Of a stretch of 64,000 nucleotides of DNA, positions 7,233 through 17,008 are shown piece by piece. How positions within the stretch are numbered: the stretch's first letter is position 1; each line of letters opens with the position of its first letter. Location: contig CAYUZU010000010.1 in assembly GCA_964448675.1 (NCBI GenBank), positions 1 to 64,000 of the forward strand, given 5' to 3'. A program made the translations under genes and the position numbers. The notes beneath the pieces are model-generated. The model was not told where the DNA came from and searched no databases. It saw only the letters and a list, made by a program, of their open reading frames with translations. Source of the DNA: CAYUZU01 sp964448675. Lineage in GTDB: Bacteria; Planctomycetota; Phycisphaerae; UBA1845; Fen-1342.

Positions 7233-9845
7233 TCAGCGTGCGGCTGGCGCCCAGGGCGTTTCGATCGTCAATGTGCCGGTGTCCCGGATGCGGACGATGA
7301 TCGCGCCGCACTCACCCGTCACCAGCACCCGGAGCGTCGGGCCGAGCAGCTCTGCCAGCAGCGTGTCGAGCTTTGGCCGTCGGCGCCGCGCCGAAACGAT
7401 CACCGTCTGTGGTGCAACGGCGGCGTAGAAGTCGGCGGTGAGCTTGTCGACCACCGCGCCGTGGTGGGGGGCGACCAGGACATCGGCCCGCAGGTTCACG
7501 CCGCCGCGCTGCTCCAGGGCGAGCAGGGCGGCCAGCGCGTCCTCGTCGGCATCGCCCGTCAGCAGCAGCGACCGCCCCGCAACCGTCCACCGCACCACCA
7601 GCGAGCGGTCGTTCGGCGCCCAGCGCTCGTCGAGCACCGCCGGCGGCCACAGCACCTCGAAGCGCGACCGGCCCAGGTCCAGTCGGCTTCCGCTGGCGAC
7701 CTTGTCCGGCGGGCGCAGCGCGGGTGGCACGCCCCGCAGCAGCTTCCGGACCGCTGGCTCGTCGCCCGCCAGACCGGCGACATGCGGGCTCGCGATCCAG
7801 CGCCGGACCGGCATTTGCTGCATGAGCGACGCGAGCCCGCTGAAGTGATCAGTGTTCGCATGCGACGTGATCGCCGCGTCGAGTTCGGACACGCCGAACG
7901 TTCGGGCGGCGCGGGCCACGACCTCGCCCGCGTCGGTGTTGTGGATCGTGCCGGCGTCGTAAACCACCGCCTGCCGCGCGGGCGTCGTCAGCAGCGTGGC
8001 GCTGCCGTTGCCGACCGCCAGCACACACGCCACGTAGCCCGGTCCGCGCGTTCCACCGGGCAGGATCAGCCACGCCAGCCAGCCCAACCCGACGACGACG
8101 GCTGCGTTGATCGCGACGAGGGTCCGTGGCGTGACCAACGCCCAGGGCCGCCCCGTACGTGCTGGGGCGAGCGGCGCCGCCGACCGCGGCCAGGCCACGA
8201 CTGCCAGCGCGCCGAGGTAAGTCAGCAGGACAAGGGCAGTTGGTGGTGATGTACTTTCCACCACCGGGGCGGGGAGATGCTCGAACCAAGCGACCGTATC
8301 CAGCAGGCGGCCGGTCATCCACCGCAGCAGCGCGTCCAGTGGCAGCCAGGGCAGCGGTGCCGTGAGCATCTGCACCAGACCGAGCACGATCACCACCACC
8401 ACCAGCGGCAGCAGCACCAGGCTCCCCAGCCAGCCCCATGGGGCGAAACGGCCGAAATGGTGCAGCACCAGCGGCAGGCTCACGAGCCACGCGACCAGGC
8501 ACACTGCCGCCGCGGCCACAATGCCCTGCCCGGCCCGCCGCAGCAGAATCGCCGCAATCCCCGGTGCGGCACGCGCCGGGGCCAGCTGCGGCCGGCGCTG
8601 GAATCGGCGCAGCAAGCGCGGCACGAGGGTGACCAGCGCGACCACCATCAGAAACGAGAGCTGAAACCCGGCCCGAAACAGCTCCAGCGGGTTCACCAGC
8701 AGCAAGACCAGGGAAGCCAGTGCGAGGCTGTTGAGCACCGACGTCGGTCGATTCGTGGCCCAGGCCGCCGCCACGAGCACCACCATCATCGTCGCGCGCA
8801 GCACGGGCGCGTTTGGCTCGGCGACCAGTGCGTAGACGACCACGACGATGCTCACCACGGCAGCCGTGCTCGCCGGTCCGAGGACGCGCAGCGGCCGGAG
8901 CAGCAGCCACACCACGCCCGCCAGGACACCCACGTGGAATCCGCTGACGGCCAGGAAGTGCATGCCGCCCGCCCGCAGGAACGCGTCGTTGAGGGCCCGG
9001 TCCGCCTGGCTGCGCTGGCCCAGCACCATGACGTCGAGCAGGTGCACCGCGGCCTGCTCGTCGTGGCCGGCAAAGGGCTCGAAGAGCAGCCCGCGCGCCT
9101 GGCTGCGCAGCGCATTGACCAGCCGCGGCCACCAACCGCCCGGCGGTGCCAGCACCCGCACGTGCTCGGCCCCTTCGACGGCCAGGCCGGCGTGCAGCCC
9201 CTGGTACCGGTACCAGCGGGCCCAGTCGAAGGCGCCGGGGTTCTGCGGCCCGCGTGGCCGGTAGATCCGCCCGGTCAGTTCCACCTGCTGCCCGAGTGCC
9301 AGCCCCAGCCCGGCGGCCTCCACGGTCACGCGGATGTTGCCCGACAGCGGCGCAGGTTCGTCCCCGGTTTGCAGAGCCGACAAGGCCACCACAAATGTCG
9401 TGCGCGGCGGCGGCTCGTACGGCAGAAAGGGATTGCGGCGCTCGGCCGGTCGCTCCACCAGCGGGGTCACGATGCGGCCCGCCACCCGGGTCAGGGTCGG
9501 CGTTGCTGTGAGGTGCCGTGCGACGTGCTCCGGCGGATCGCTGGTCGCGAGCTGAAAGCGATCAAAACCGACAGCGGCCACCAGAAACACCGTCACCAAA
9601 GGCAGCGCCCAGCCTCGCTGTGTCAGCCGGGGCACAAGCAGCGCGGCCACTAACAACGCCACCGGCAATGCCATGGCCACATGTCGCGACCAGCCTGTCA
9701 GCGGCCCGACCAGATCGGCCAGCGCGATTCCGCCCGCGAGCGCCGCCGCCGGCAGGAGCAGCGGCCGCGGCACCGGCGGCCGCGACGCCGAAGCGATCTC
9801 TTGTTTGACCGCGGCGCGCGCCTCGGTTGTCGGCCCCGTATGCAT
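7233..9845 (-). CDS. comEC: ComEC/Rec2 family DNA uptake channel protein
   Basis: An 870-residue inner-membrane protein. Hydrophobic helices at ~25-95 are followed by the soluble OB-like domain (GRIVTPLVER, QVELTGRIYRPRGPQNPGAFDW) and the Competence domain (MHFLAVSGFHVGVLAGVVW, NAPVLRATMMVVL). The C-terminal metallo-beta-lactamase domain carries SHANTDHFSG at roughly residue 660. The family moves single-stranded transforming DNA across the inner membrane, and the MBL domain is thought to act as a nuclease. Full domain order and length argue for an intact protein. No other competence genes are adjacent. The N-terminal start is only weakly supported by GGACGGC. Confidence 0.93.
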   Translation of the reverse strand: MHTGPTTEARAAVKQEIASASRPPVPRPLLLPAAALAGGIALADLVGPLTGWSRHVAMALPVALLVAALLVPRLTQRGWALPLVTVFLVAAVGFDRFQLATSDPPEHVARHLTATPTLTRVAGRIVTPLVERPAERRNPFLPYEPPPRTTFVVALSALQTGDEPAPLSGNIRVTVEAAGLGLALGQQVELTGRIYRPRGPQNPGAFDWARWYRYQGLHAGLAVEGAEHVRVLAPPGGWWPRLVNALRSQARGLLFEPFAGHDEQAAVHLLDVMVLGQRSQADRALNDAFLRAGGMHFLAVSGFHVGVLAGVVWLLLRPLRVLGPASTAAVVSIVVVVYALVAEPNAPVLRATMMVVLVAAAWATNRPTSVLNSLALASLVLLLVNPLELFRAGFQLSFLMVVALVTLVPRLLRRFQRRPQLAPARAAPGIAAILLRRAGQGIVAAAAVCLVAWLVSLPLVLHHFGRFAPWGWLGSLVLLPLVVVVIVLGLVQMLTAPLPWLPLDALLRWMTGRLLDTVAWFEHLPAPVVESTSPPTALVLLTYLGALAVVAWPRSAAPLAPARTGRPWALVTPRTLVAINAAVVVGLGWLAWLILPGGTRGPGYVACVLAVGNGSATLLTTPARQAVVYDAGTIHNTDAGEVVARAARTFGVSELDAAITSHANTDHFSGLASLMQQMPVRRWIASPHVAGLAGDEPAVRKLLRGVPPALRPPDKVASGSRLDLGRSRFEVLWPPAVLDERWAPNDRSLVVRWTVAGRSLLLTGDADEDALAALLALEQRGGVNLRADVLVAPHHGAVVDKLTADFYAAVAPQTVIVSARRRRPKLDTLLAELLGPTLRVLVTGECGAIIVRIRDTGTLTIETPWAPAAR

Positions 9846-9907
9846 GCCGTCCGTTGCGTGGTGGGCCCCCGTACGGCATCCCCCGGCCCGACGACGCGTT
9901 GATCAGT

Positions 9908-10447
9908 CTATTCCGCCGCGGCCTCGCAGGGTTGCACTGCCAGCGGCGTCGTGATCTCGATGAACCGGGCGCCTTGGGACTGCGAAGTAACGATCACGTC
10001 GTCCGCATTCGGATCAATCACGAATTCCTGCGTGCAATTCGGGTCGTCCGGGTAGACGACGATGGTGAATGACTGCACGGGCGGCAGCGACAACGAGTAC
10101 TCGACCTCGGGCATCGGCAATCCCTCGACAAAGCACCCGCCGATTGGATGGCCGATCGCGTCATGGATGGCGCCGTATTCAGATGTCGCCATCGTCCTGG
10201 TCCAGTCGGGGCCGCCCAAGTCGATTCGCAGGGGCGCATTGGCCAGCGGCTCGCCCGTCTGGGCGTCGACGAACTGGGCCGTGATGCGGGCCCCGATGAA
10301 CCCGTCCCAGCAGGTGACTTGCCCCCGCGATGCCAGAAAGAGGAACCAGAGGCCACCCAATTCCGCACAACCGGCGGCCAACCCGGCCGAACCAGCCAGT
10401 ACTCCCGCGACCAGCCATCGCGTACCGAATCGCTGTTGCTTCGCCAC
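9908..10447 (-). CDS. Lipoprotein with carboxypeptidase-regulatory-like domain
   Basis: A 179-residue predicted lipoprotein with signal sequence and lipobox LAAGC around residue 27. After that the sequence GARITAQFVDAQTGEPLANA fits the transthyretin/carboxypeptidase-regulatory-like beta-sandwich. The GTG start is preceded by AAGGGGG at a good distance. No enzyme motif is seen. It lies between comEC and purE on the same strand, and nothing in the context suggests a specific role. Confidence 0.8.
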   Translation of the reverse strand: MAKQQRFGTRWLVAGVLAGSAGLAAGCAELGGLWFLFLASRGQVTCWDGFIGARITAQFVDAQTGEPLANAPLRIDLGGPDWTRTMATSEYGAIHDAIGHPIGGCFVEGLPMPEVEYSLSLPPVQSFTIVVYPDDPNCTQEFVIDPNADDVIVTSQSQGARFIEITTPLAVQPCEAAAE

Positions 10448-10491
10448 AACCGACCCCCTTTCTCTTGTCCTGCGACGCCACGTCCAGGGCG

Positions 10492-10980
10492 CTAATCCAG
10501 CTTCGTTGCCAGGATCTTCTCTGCCTTCTTCTTGCGGGCGGCTTCGAGCTTCTCCCGCAATTCCGGTCGCTCGTTGGCCAGGATGCTCACGGCCAGCGTG
10601 GCGGCGTTCGTGGCGCCCGCCTTGCCGATCGCCAGCGTGCCCACCGGAATCCCCGGCGGCATCTGCACGGTGGACAAGAGGGCGTCCAGCCCGTCCAGGT
10701 CCGACGCCGCCAGCGGTACCCCCAGCACCGGCCGCACCGTGTGGGCCGCGACGGCCCCGGCCAGGTGGGCCGCCATCCCGGCCCCCGCGATGAACACACG
10801 CGTGCCGGCCTCGTCCATTCTATGGACGTACTCGGCGGCCTGGGCCGGCGTGCGGTGGGCCGACAGCACCCGGGCCTCGCACGAGACGCCGAAGTCCTCC
10901 AGCGTCTTCACGGCCGCCTTCATCACGTCCCAGTCACTTTCGCTGCCCATCAGGATGACCACGTCGATCGCATCTGCCAT
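10492..10980 (-). CDS. purE: N5-carboxyaminoimidazole ribonucleotide mutase PurE
   Basis: A 162-residue class I PurE, which converts N5-CAIR to CAIR in purine synthesis. The conserved opening VVILMGSESDWDVMKAA, the SAHRTP loop, the GAGMAAHLAGAVAAHT motif and PPGIPVGTLAIGKAGATNAA are all visible. The start is placed at MADAIDVV, giving the normal length; ATGs 12 and 75 nt upstream are possible but would add an unusual extension. No purK is in the window, so purK is expected elsewhere. Confidence 0.96.
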   Translation of the reverse strand: MADAIDVVILMGSESDWDVMKAAVKTLEDFGVSCEARVLSAHRTPAQAAEYVHRMDEAGTRVFIAGAGMAAHLAGAVAAHTVRPVLGVPLAASDLDGLDALLSTVQMPPGIPVGTLAIGKAGATNAATLAVSILANERPELREKLEAARKKKAEKILATKLD

Positions 10981-11067
10981 GATACGCCCCATCAAGCCGC
11001 AGCGCCCGAACACGCCGCCCGGCGGTTTGAATGTCTGCTTTGGCGTGCACGTCACGCCCTATCTCAC

Positions 11068-11073
11068 TATAAT
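11068..11073 (+). promoter_or_regulatory. Perfect -10 box upstream of the glycosyltransferase
   Basis: TATAAT followed by G lies in the purE/glycosyltransferase intergenic region, about 120 nt before the plus-strand start codon. No good -35 element is seen at 16-18 nt, so strength is uncertain. It would give a leader of over 100 nt. Confidence 0.4.
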
Positions 11074-11196
11074 GTGCCCGGCAAGGTTTGTCGTGCCCCT
11101 GGGGCATGGGTAATGCGCCGCCGCGGCGGTCTGGCGGCGGTGCGTGACGCGGTAGTAGACCGGCGGTGGGGGGCCGGTGTTCTGAGGCGGAGCAAT

Positions 11197-12243
11197 ATGC
11201 CAGTGACGCGCCCGGATGTTTCGGTGGTCGTGCCGGTCTTTCAGGAAGAGGCCAGCATTCCGGCTGTTTTCCCGCACTTCATCAAGGTGCTGTCGCAGCA
11301 GCGGCGGGCGTTCGAGCTTATCGCCGTCAACGACGGCAGCCGCGATCGCACCGGCGAGCTGCTGGACCAGGTCGCCGCCGACGAGCCGCGCATGCGCGTG
11401 ATCCACTTCGCCCGCAACTACGGCCAGACCGCGGCGATGATGGCGGGCTTCTGGGCGGCGCGCGGTGCCATCATCGTCCCGCTCGACGCCGACGGCCAGA
11501 ACCCGCCGGAGGAGATCGAGCGCCTCTGTGACAAGCTCGAGGAGGGTGGCTACGACGTGGTCAGCGGCTGGCGCAAGAACCGCAAGGACTCTTGGCTGCG
11601 CACGTTCGTCTCCCGCGTGGCGAACTGGATCATCGGCCGCATCACGCGCGTTCGCCTGCACGACTATGGGTGCACGCTAAAGGCCTATCGCGCCCAGGTG
11701 ATCCGCGACGCCCGGCTTTACGGCGAGATGCATCGCTTCATCCCCGTCTTTACCTCCATGCACGGCGCGAGGATCTGCGAAGTCGTCGTCGACCACAAGC
11801 CCCGCGCCGCCGGTGACAGCAAGTACGGCTATGGCCGCATCTTCAAGGTTGCCGTCGACTTGATCCTCGTCCGCATGCTACAGAAGTACCGCACCAAGCC
11901 GATGCACTTCTTCGGCCGCATCGCCCAGTGGTCCTGGCTGGCGGCGGCGCTGAGTCTGGGCTTCGCTTTTGCGCAGGCAATGACGTCCGAAACACCATGG
12001 CAGGCGTTCTGGGGCAAGGCCCCGCTCGTGGCCCTGATGTTCTTCCTGCTCGGCGGCTTCTCGATCATGCTCGGGCTCGTCGCCGAGTTGGCGATGCGGG
12101 CCGCGTTCGAATCCAACGCCGGCCGCTACTGGGAAGAGGCGCGACGGGTCAACTTCGGCCCCGCCGGCGGCGAATGGTCGCCGCAGGCCGTGCCGGCCGA
12201 GGAGGTCCGCTCGGCCGAGTTCGAAGACGCCGTCAAGCCCTGA
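11197..12243 (+). CDS. Family 2 glycosyltransferase, GtrB/DPM1-like
   Basis: A 348-residue GT-A fold enzyme predicted to transfer a sugar from a nucleotide sugar to a polyprenyl phosphate at the cytoplasmic face of the membrane. The N-terminal motif VSVVVPVFQEEASIP, NDGSRDRTGELL, ARNYGQTAAMMAG and the metal site region PLDADGQNPPEEIERL are typical of the GtrB/ArnC group. Two transmembrane helices at ~245-300 (WLAAALSLGFAFAQ; ALMFFLLGGFSIMLGLVAELA) complete the family layout. GAGGCGG precedes the ATG. It converges with the Fe-S oxidoreductase gene, with only 13 nt between stops. Confidence 0.9.
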   Translation: MPVTRPDVSVVVPVFQEEASIPAVFPHFIKVLSQQRRAFELIAVNDGSRDRTGELLDQVAADEPRMRVIHFARNYGQTAAMMAGFWAARGAIIVPLDADGQNPPEEIERLCDKLEEGGYDVVSGWRKNRKDSWLRTFVSRVANWIIGRITRVRLHDYGCTLKAYRAQVIRDARLYGEMHRFIPVFTSMHGARICEVVVDHKPRAAGDSKYGYGRIFKVAVDLILVRMLQKYRTKPMHFFGRIAQWSWLAAALSLGFAFAQAMTSETPWQAFWGKAPLVALMFFLLGGFSIMLGLVAELAMRAAFESNAGRYWEEARRVNFGPAGGEWSPQAVPAEEVRSAEFEDAVKP

Positions 12244-12256
12244 CCCGGCCCGCGCC

Positions 12257-14335
12257 TTATGCCCCCTGCGTGTTTACCGACTGCCACAGCAACTCGGCGA
12301 TGTCGTGCTGCTGAATCTGCTCGTGGTCCAGGTCGGCCAGGCTGTCGGTCAGCATGGTCTTGCAGAACGGGCAGGCCGACGCGAGCGAGCACGCATCGCC
12401 ATTGCCGCCGACACAAGTGACGAGTTGCTTCGTGCGGGCATGGTTGACGCGCTCGCGCCCCTCCTCCTCTTCCTTCCACATCTGCGCGCCACCCGCGCCA
12501 CAGCACATGCCGCGGTCGCGCGTCTTCTCCGGTTCGATGACCTGTACGCCGGGGATGGCGGCCAGCACGGCCCGCGGCGGGTCATAGATGTCGTTGTGTC
12601 GCCCGAGGTAACACGCATCGTGATAGGCGGCCCGCACGTTCACCGGGTTGGCCGGCTTGAGCTTGCCCTCATGCACGAGTCGGGCCAGCAGCTCGCTGTG
12701 GTGGATCACCTCGAAGTGTCCGCCGAAATCGGGATACTCGTGTTTCAGCGTGTTGTAGCAGTGCGGGCATGCCGTCACGATTCGCTTCACGTTGTAGCCG
12801 TTGAGTACCTCGATGTTCTGCTGGGCCATCATCTGGAATAGAAACTCGTTGCCCGCGCGCCGGGCCGGGTCGCCGTTGCACATCTCCTCCGGCCCCAGAA
12901 TGGCGAACTTCACGCCGGCGGTCTGCAGCAGCTGTGCGAATGCCCGGGCGATCTTGCGCGACCGGTCGTCGAACGACGCCGCGCAGCCGACCCAGTACAG
13001 GTAATCGATCTCCGGACCGTCGCTCATCAACGGCACATCAAGCCCCTCAGCCCACGCTGCCCGCTGGTCGTTGGGATAGCTGTACGGGTTGCCGGCGTTC
13101 TCGATGCCCTGAAACATGGTCTGGAGCTGCTCGGGAAACACGCCCTGCTCCATGGCCAGGTTCTGCCGCATGCCGACAATCTTGTCGATGTAGCTGATGA
13201 ACACCGGGCACTCGGTCTCGCACGCCTGGCACGTCGTGCAGGCCCACAGCACCTCCGGCTTGATCACGCCGTCCACCAGCATGAACCTGTCGTCCGCGCC
13301 GCCGCCGCCGGTCTCTTCACCGTTGCTCTTCGGCTGCCTGCTTTCGGCGATTAGCGCCCCGGCGTTCTCGTACATGTGGTCGCGCAGGTGAATCGACAGG
13401 TGCTTGGGGGACAGCGCCTTGCCCGTACTGGTCGCCGGGCACTGATCCGAGCAGCGCCCGCACTCGGTGCACGTGTAGAAGTCCAGCACATCTTTCCACG
13501 AGAAGTCGCGCACCGCCTTCACCCCCAGCGTCTCTTCCCGCTCCAGCCGCCCCTCGATGTCCTGGATTGGCGCCAGCCGGCCTGGTGGCGTCAGCGACCG
13601 CGTGAAGACGTTCGGCACGACCGTCAGCACGTGAAAGTGCTTTCCGTACGGCAGCAGGTTGAGGAAGATCAGCACCAGCGCGCTGTGCGTCCAGAACCCT
13701 ACATGCCACAAGACGTGCTGCACCTCGCCGGACAGCGGCCGCAGCGCGGCGCCGGTCAGCGACGCGAACGGCAGCGCCGCCATGAACTGCCCGTCGCGCC
13801 CGCCCGCAGTGACCGGCGCGTTGATCTCCACCCCCTCATAAATCAGGTCCGCCACCATCATCACGAAGATGATGCCCAGGATCAGGATCCCCTCGACGTT
13901 CAGTGTCAGGCGCCCCAGACGCAGCACTACGCGATTCCAGAAGAAGACCACCACGCCGACAATCACGAGCATCGTGAAAACGTCGCGCAGAAACGCGTAG
14001 ACCATGCCCAGCGGCTGGTCGAGCCCGAAGACCCACAGGTGATACGCCCCGCTCTCGTGCCCTACGTACCCCCGCACCCACAGCATGATCGAGTTGAGCA
14101 GCAGCACCATGAAGCCGAAGAACACCAGGATGTGGGCCCAGCCCGCCGCCGGATAGCGCGGCATGCGCTTCTGCCCGAAGACGTATTCGAACACGCTGCC
14201 GATCCGCCGGCCGAGTTGGTCGGCGCGGTTCTCCGGCCGGGCGGCGACCCGCATGAGTTGCCAGCGGCGGCGTGCGGAATACACGAAGACCCCCAGGGTG
14301 ATCACCAGCAGCAGCGTCATCGGGACTGGACCCAT
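12257..14335 (-). CDS. Membrane Fe-S oxidoreductase, HdrD-like / ETF:quinone type
   Basis: A 692-residue three-part redox protein. The N-terminal ~250 residues carry several transmembrane helices resembling the NarI-type cytochrome b domain. A dicluster ferredoxin follows (CTECGRCSDQCPA and ACTTCQACETECPV). The C-terminal half has two cysteine-rich CCG-type modules (YWVGCAASFDDR..MCNGDPARRAG..TACPHCYNTLKHEY, then YHDACYLGRHNDIYDPPR..GMCCGAGGAQMW). Such proteins pass electrons between a soluble donor (often electron-transfer flavoprotein) and quinone; the donor here is not known. AAAGGTGA precedes the ATG. No etfAB lies next to it in this window. The start is shared with a divergent promoter region facing the GT4 gene. 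Confidence 0.9.
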   Translation of the reverse strand: MGPVPMTLLLVITLGVFVYSARRRWQLMRVAARPENRADQLGRRIGSVFEYVFGQKRMPRYPAAGWAHILVFFGFMVLLLNSIMLWVRGYVGHESGAYHLWVFGLDQPLGMVYAFLRDVFTMLVIVGVVVFFWNRVVLRLGRLTLNVEGILILGIIFVMMVADLIYEGVEINAPVTAGGRDGQFMAALPFASLTGAALRPLSGEVQHVLWHVGFWTHSALVLIFLNLLPYGKHFHVLTVVPNVFTRSLTPPGRLAPIQDIEGRLEREETLGVKAVRDFSWKDVLDFYTCTECGRCSDQCPATSTGKALSPKHLSIHLRDHMYENAGALIAESRQPKSNGEETGGGGADDRFMLVDGVIKPEVLWACTTCQACETECPVFISYIDKIVGMRQNLAMEQGVFPEQLQTMFQGIENAGNPYSYPNDQRAAWAEGLDVPLMSDGPEIDYLYWVGCAASFDDRSRKIARAFAQLLQTAGVKFAILGPEEMCNGDPARRAGNEFLFQMMAQQNIEVLNGYNVKRIVTACPHCYNTLKHEYPDFGGHFEVIHHSELLARLVHEGKLKPANPVNVRAAYHDACYLGRHNDIYDPPRAVLAAIPGVQVIEPEKTRDRGMCCGAGGAQMWKEEEEGRERVNHARTKQLVTCVGGNGDACSLASACPFCKTMLTDSLADLDHEQIQQHDIAELLWQSVNTQGA

Positions 14336-14426
14336 GTTTCACCTTTCGCTCGCAGGGTAGATGTGAGCCCGCGATTTTAACGCCTGTGCGCCCGTTTGGC
14401 AGGGGGGTGGCCGCCCCGGCGCCCCG

Positions 14427-14455
14427 TTGAAAATGCGGGCCCGTTTTGCGACAAT
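14427..14455 (+). promoter_or_regulatory. Sigma70-like promoter of the two-domain glycosyltransferase
   Basis: TTGAAA, a 17-nt spacer, then GACAAT. The spacing is ideal, the -35 has 5 of 6 and the -10 has 4 of 6 consensus bases. Transcription would start about 140 nt before the ATG at 14602. The rest of the 266-bp divergent intergenic region holds nothing else I recognise. Confidence 0.55.
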
Positions 14456-14601
14456 AGCTCTGCTGGGGGAGAGGTCGTGCGGGACGGAGCCTGCATGCGC
14501 GACGCCATTCCTACGCCGCAGGCACCCGGGGATCCTGTCAGCGCACGTGCGTATTGTACCTTGACGCGGGTGTCCCCGCGCAACCGACGGGAGCTTCGTC
14601 A

Positions 14602-16947
14602 ATGAGCAGCAAGCCCAACTGGATCGTCAACCCCACCGAGTCCACCGACGAGCCGCGCAAACAGGCCCAGATCCGCCGCATCGCCGTCATTGGCAACTAC
14701 GTGCCGCGGCACTGCGGCATCGCGACCTTCACCAGCGACCTGTGCGAAGCGCTTGCGGGCGAGTACCAGGATCTGCAGTGCTTCGCCCTGGCGGTCAACG
14801 ACATTCCCGGCGGCTATGCCTATCCGCCGCGCGTGCGGTTCGAGATCGAGGAGCAGGAGCTGGCGTCGTACCACCGCGCCGCCGACTTCATCGAGCTCAA
14901 CAACGTCGACCTGGTCTGTGTCCAGCACGAGTTCGGCATATTCGGCGGGCCGGCCGGGGCCCACGTGCTGGAGCTGCTGCGCCGGCTCCGCATGCCGATC
15001 GTGACCACCTGTCACACCATCCTGCGCGAGCCGCCCAAGCCCGAATACGGCACCGTCTTCGAGGAACTCGTGAATCTCAGTGACAAGCTCGTCACCATGA
15101 GCGATCGCGGCGTCGAGTTCCTTCGCGACATCCATGATGTCCACCCCGACAAGATCGAGCTCATCCCGCACGGCATCCCGGACGTGCCGTTCGTCGATCC
15201 GAACTTCTACAAGGATCGTTTCGGCGTCGAAGGGAAGACGATGATCCTCACGTTCGGTCTGCTGGCGCCGTCCAAGGGTATCGAGTACGCGATTCAGGCC
15301 ATGCCGCGCATTGTCAAAAAGCACCCGAAAGTCGTGTATCTCGTCCTGGGTGCGACGCATCCGTACTGGATCGAGAAGGAGGGGGAGGCGTACCGCGAGT
15401 CGCTGCAGAAACTGGCCCGTGACCTGGGCGTCGGCGACAACGTGATCTTCCACAACCGGTTCGTCGAGCTCGAGGAACTGGTCGAGTACATCGGGGCCGC
15501 GGACCTCTACGTCACGCCCTATCTCAGCGAGCAGCAGATCACCTCCGGCACACTGGCCTATGCCGTCGGAACGGGCAAGGCGGTCGTCTCCACACCATAC
15601 TGGCACGCCCAGGAGCTGCTCGACGACGGCCGCGGCCGGCTGGTGCCGTTCAAGGACCCGGAGGCCATCGCCAACGCCATGATCGAGCTGCTCGACAACG
15701 AAGCCGAGCGCCATGCCATCCGCAAGCGGGCCTACATGCACGGCCGTGACATGGTCTGGTCGGCGGTGGCGCGCCAGTACATGCGGGCGTTCGCCCGGGC
15801 GCGCGAAGACCGGTCCAAGCAGCCGCGCGGTGCCCGCCACACGCGTGTCTCGCTCCGCCGGCCGGCCGAACTGCCGCCGGTGAACATCATGCATCTGCAG
15901 CGGCTCACGGACCAGACGGGGTTGCTGCAGCACGCCGTCGGCAAGGTGCCCAATTATGACGAAGGCTACGCGACGGATGACAACGCCCGCGCGCTCATTC
16001 TCACCACGCTCCTGGCGGATCGGGGCGATGAGGAGCTCACCGCGACCGCCAATCGCCTCTCCGAACGCTACATGGCCTTCCTCTGGCACGCGCTCGACAA
16101 GGACAACCGCCGCTTCCGCAACGTGTTGAGCTACGAGCGTACCTGGTACGAGACCGCCGGCTCGGAAGATTGCCACGGCCGCGCCATGTGGGCGCTGGGC
16201 ACTGTGGCCGGCCGTTCCAGCGATGCGCGCCTGCGCAGCGTCGCCGGCCGCATGTTCACCCAGGCCCTCGGCGCCACGCTCGAGTTCACCAGCCCCCGCG
16301 GCTGGGCCCACACCCTCATCGCCATTCACGAGTACCTGCGCCGCTACTACGGCGACAGCTCGGCCAAGCACGTTCGCGAGCAGCTCGCCGAGCGGCTCTT
16401 CAAGCAGTTCCAGGAAACGCGCAGCGACGACTGGTGCTGGTTCGAGTACGAGCTTACCTACGACAACGCCCGCCTGCCGCACGCGTTGCTGCTGTGCGGC
16501 CGCTGGCTGATGCGCGGCGAGATGACCGAGGCCGGCCTGCACGCGCTCGAGTGGCTGGCGCAGCTTCAGACCGCGGAGGAGGGGCACTTTGCCCCCATCG
16601 GTGTGCCGGGGTTCTACCGGCGGGCCGGGCAGCGCGCCCGTTTCGACCAGCAGCCGATCGAGGCCTGCGCCATGGTGTCGGCCAGCATTGAGGCGTTTCG
16701 CGTGACCGGCGACCGCCACTGGCTCGACGAGGCCCAGAAGGCCTTCGACTGGTTCCTGGGCCGCAATGACGTCGGCCTCTCGCTCTATGACGCGACGACC
16801 GGCGGCTGTTACGACGGACTGCACCCGCAGCGTGTCAACCAGAACCAGGGGGCTGAGGCGACCCTGGCCTGGCTGCTGGCACTGGTCGAGATGCACGCGA
16901 CCCACGCCGCCGCTCGCCGGCCCGAGGATCTGGCGGGCATGCGGTAG
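14602..16947 (+). CDS. GT4 glycosyltransferase fused to an (alpha/alpha) barrel-like domain
   Basis: A 781-residue cytoplasmic protein in two halves. Residues ~20-395 are a GT-B fold family 4 glycosyltransferase: RIAVIGNYVPRHCGIATFTSDL is the glycine-rich acceptor-side loop, LVCVQHEFGIFGGPAG, LIPHGIPDVPF, and TFGLLAPSKGIEYAIQA followed by the donor-binding ITSGTLAYAVGTGKAVVSTPYWHAQELL. Residues ~430-780 are alpha-helical with repeated W/Y/E motifs (NYDEGYATDDNARALIL, SEDCHGRAMWALG, DDWCWFEYELTYDNARLPHALL). They resemble six-hairpin glycosidase/mannosidase-like barrels. The fusion suggests synthesis plus trimming or recognition of one glycan. The start is the ATG following GACGGGAG; an upstream ATG lies in non-coding-like sequence. 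Substrate unknown. Confidence 0.88.
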   Translation: MSSKPNWIVNPTESTDEPRKQAQIRRIAVIGNYVPRHCGIATFTSDLCEALAGEYQDLQCFALAVNDIPGGYAYPPRVRFEIEEQELASYHRAADFIELNNVDLVCVQHEFGIFGGPAGAHVLELLRRLRMPIVTTCHTILREPPKPEYGTVFEELVNLSDKLVTMSDRGVEFLRDIHDVHPDKIELIPHGIPDVPFVDPNFYKDRFGVEGKTMILTFGLLAPSKGIEYAIQAMPRIVKKHPKVVYLVLGATHPYWIEKEGEAYRESLQKLARDLGVGDNVIFHNRFVELEELVEYIGAADLYVTPYLSEQQITSGTLAYAVGTGKAVVSTPYWHAQELLDDGRGRLVPFKDPEAIANAMIELLDNEAERHAIRKRAYMHGRDMVWSAVARQYMRAFARAREDRSKQPRGARHTRVSLRRPAELPPVNIMHLQRLTDQTGLLQHAVGKVPNYDEGYATDDNARALILTTLLADRGDEELTATANRLSERYMAFLWHALDKDNRRFRNVLSYERTWYETAGSEDCHGRAMWALGTVAGRSSDARLRSVAGRMFTQALGATLEFTSPRGWAHTLIAIHEYLRRYYGDSSAKHVREQLAERLFKQFQETRSDDWCWFEYELTYDNARLPHALLLCGRWLMRGEMTEAGLHALEWLAQLQTAEEGHFAPIGVPGFYRRAGQRARFDQQPIEACAMVSASIEAFRVTGDRHWLDEAQKAFDWFLGRNDVGLSLYDATTGGCYDGLHPQRVNQNQGAEATLAWLLALVEMHATHAAARRPEDLAGMR

Positions 16948-17008
16948 GGCGGCGGAGGTTCGTCGCCACGCTGAGCGCTACGGACGTATAGCCGCATTCT
17001 GGTCCTAT

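Noticed and set aside
10981..11196. Purine riboswitch before purE
   Set aside because: No conserved purine aptamer core was recognised in the leader.
14599..16905. 768-codon open frame opposite the two-domain glycosyltransferase
   Set aside because: Antisense shadow; all recognised motifs are on the plus strand.
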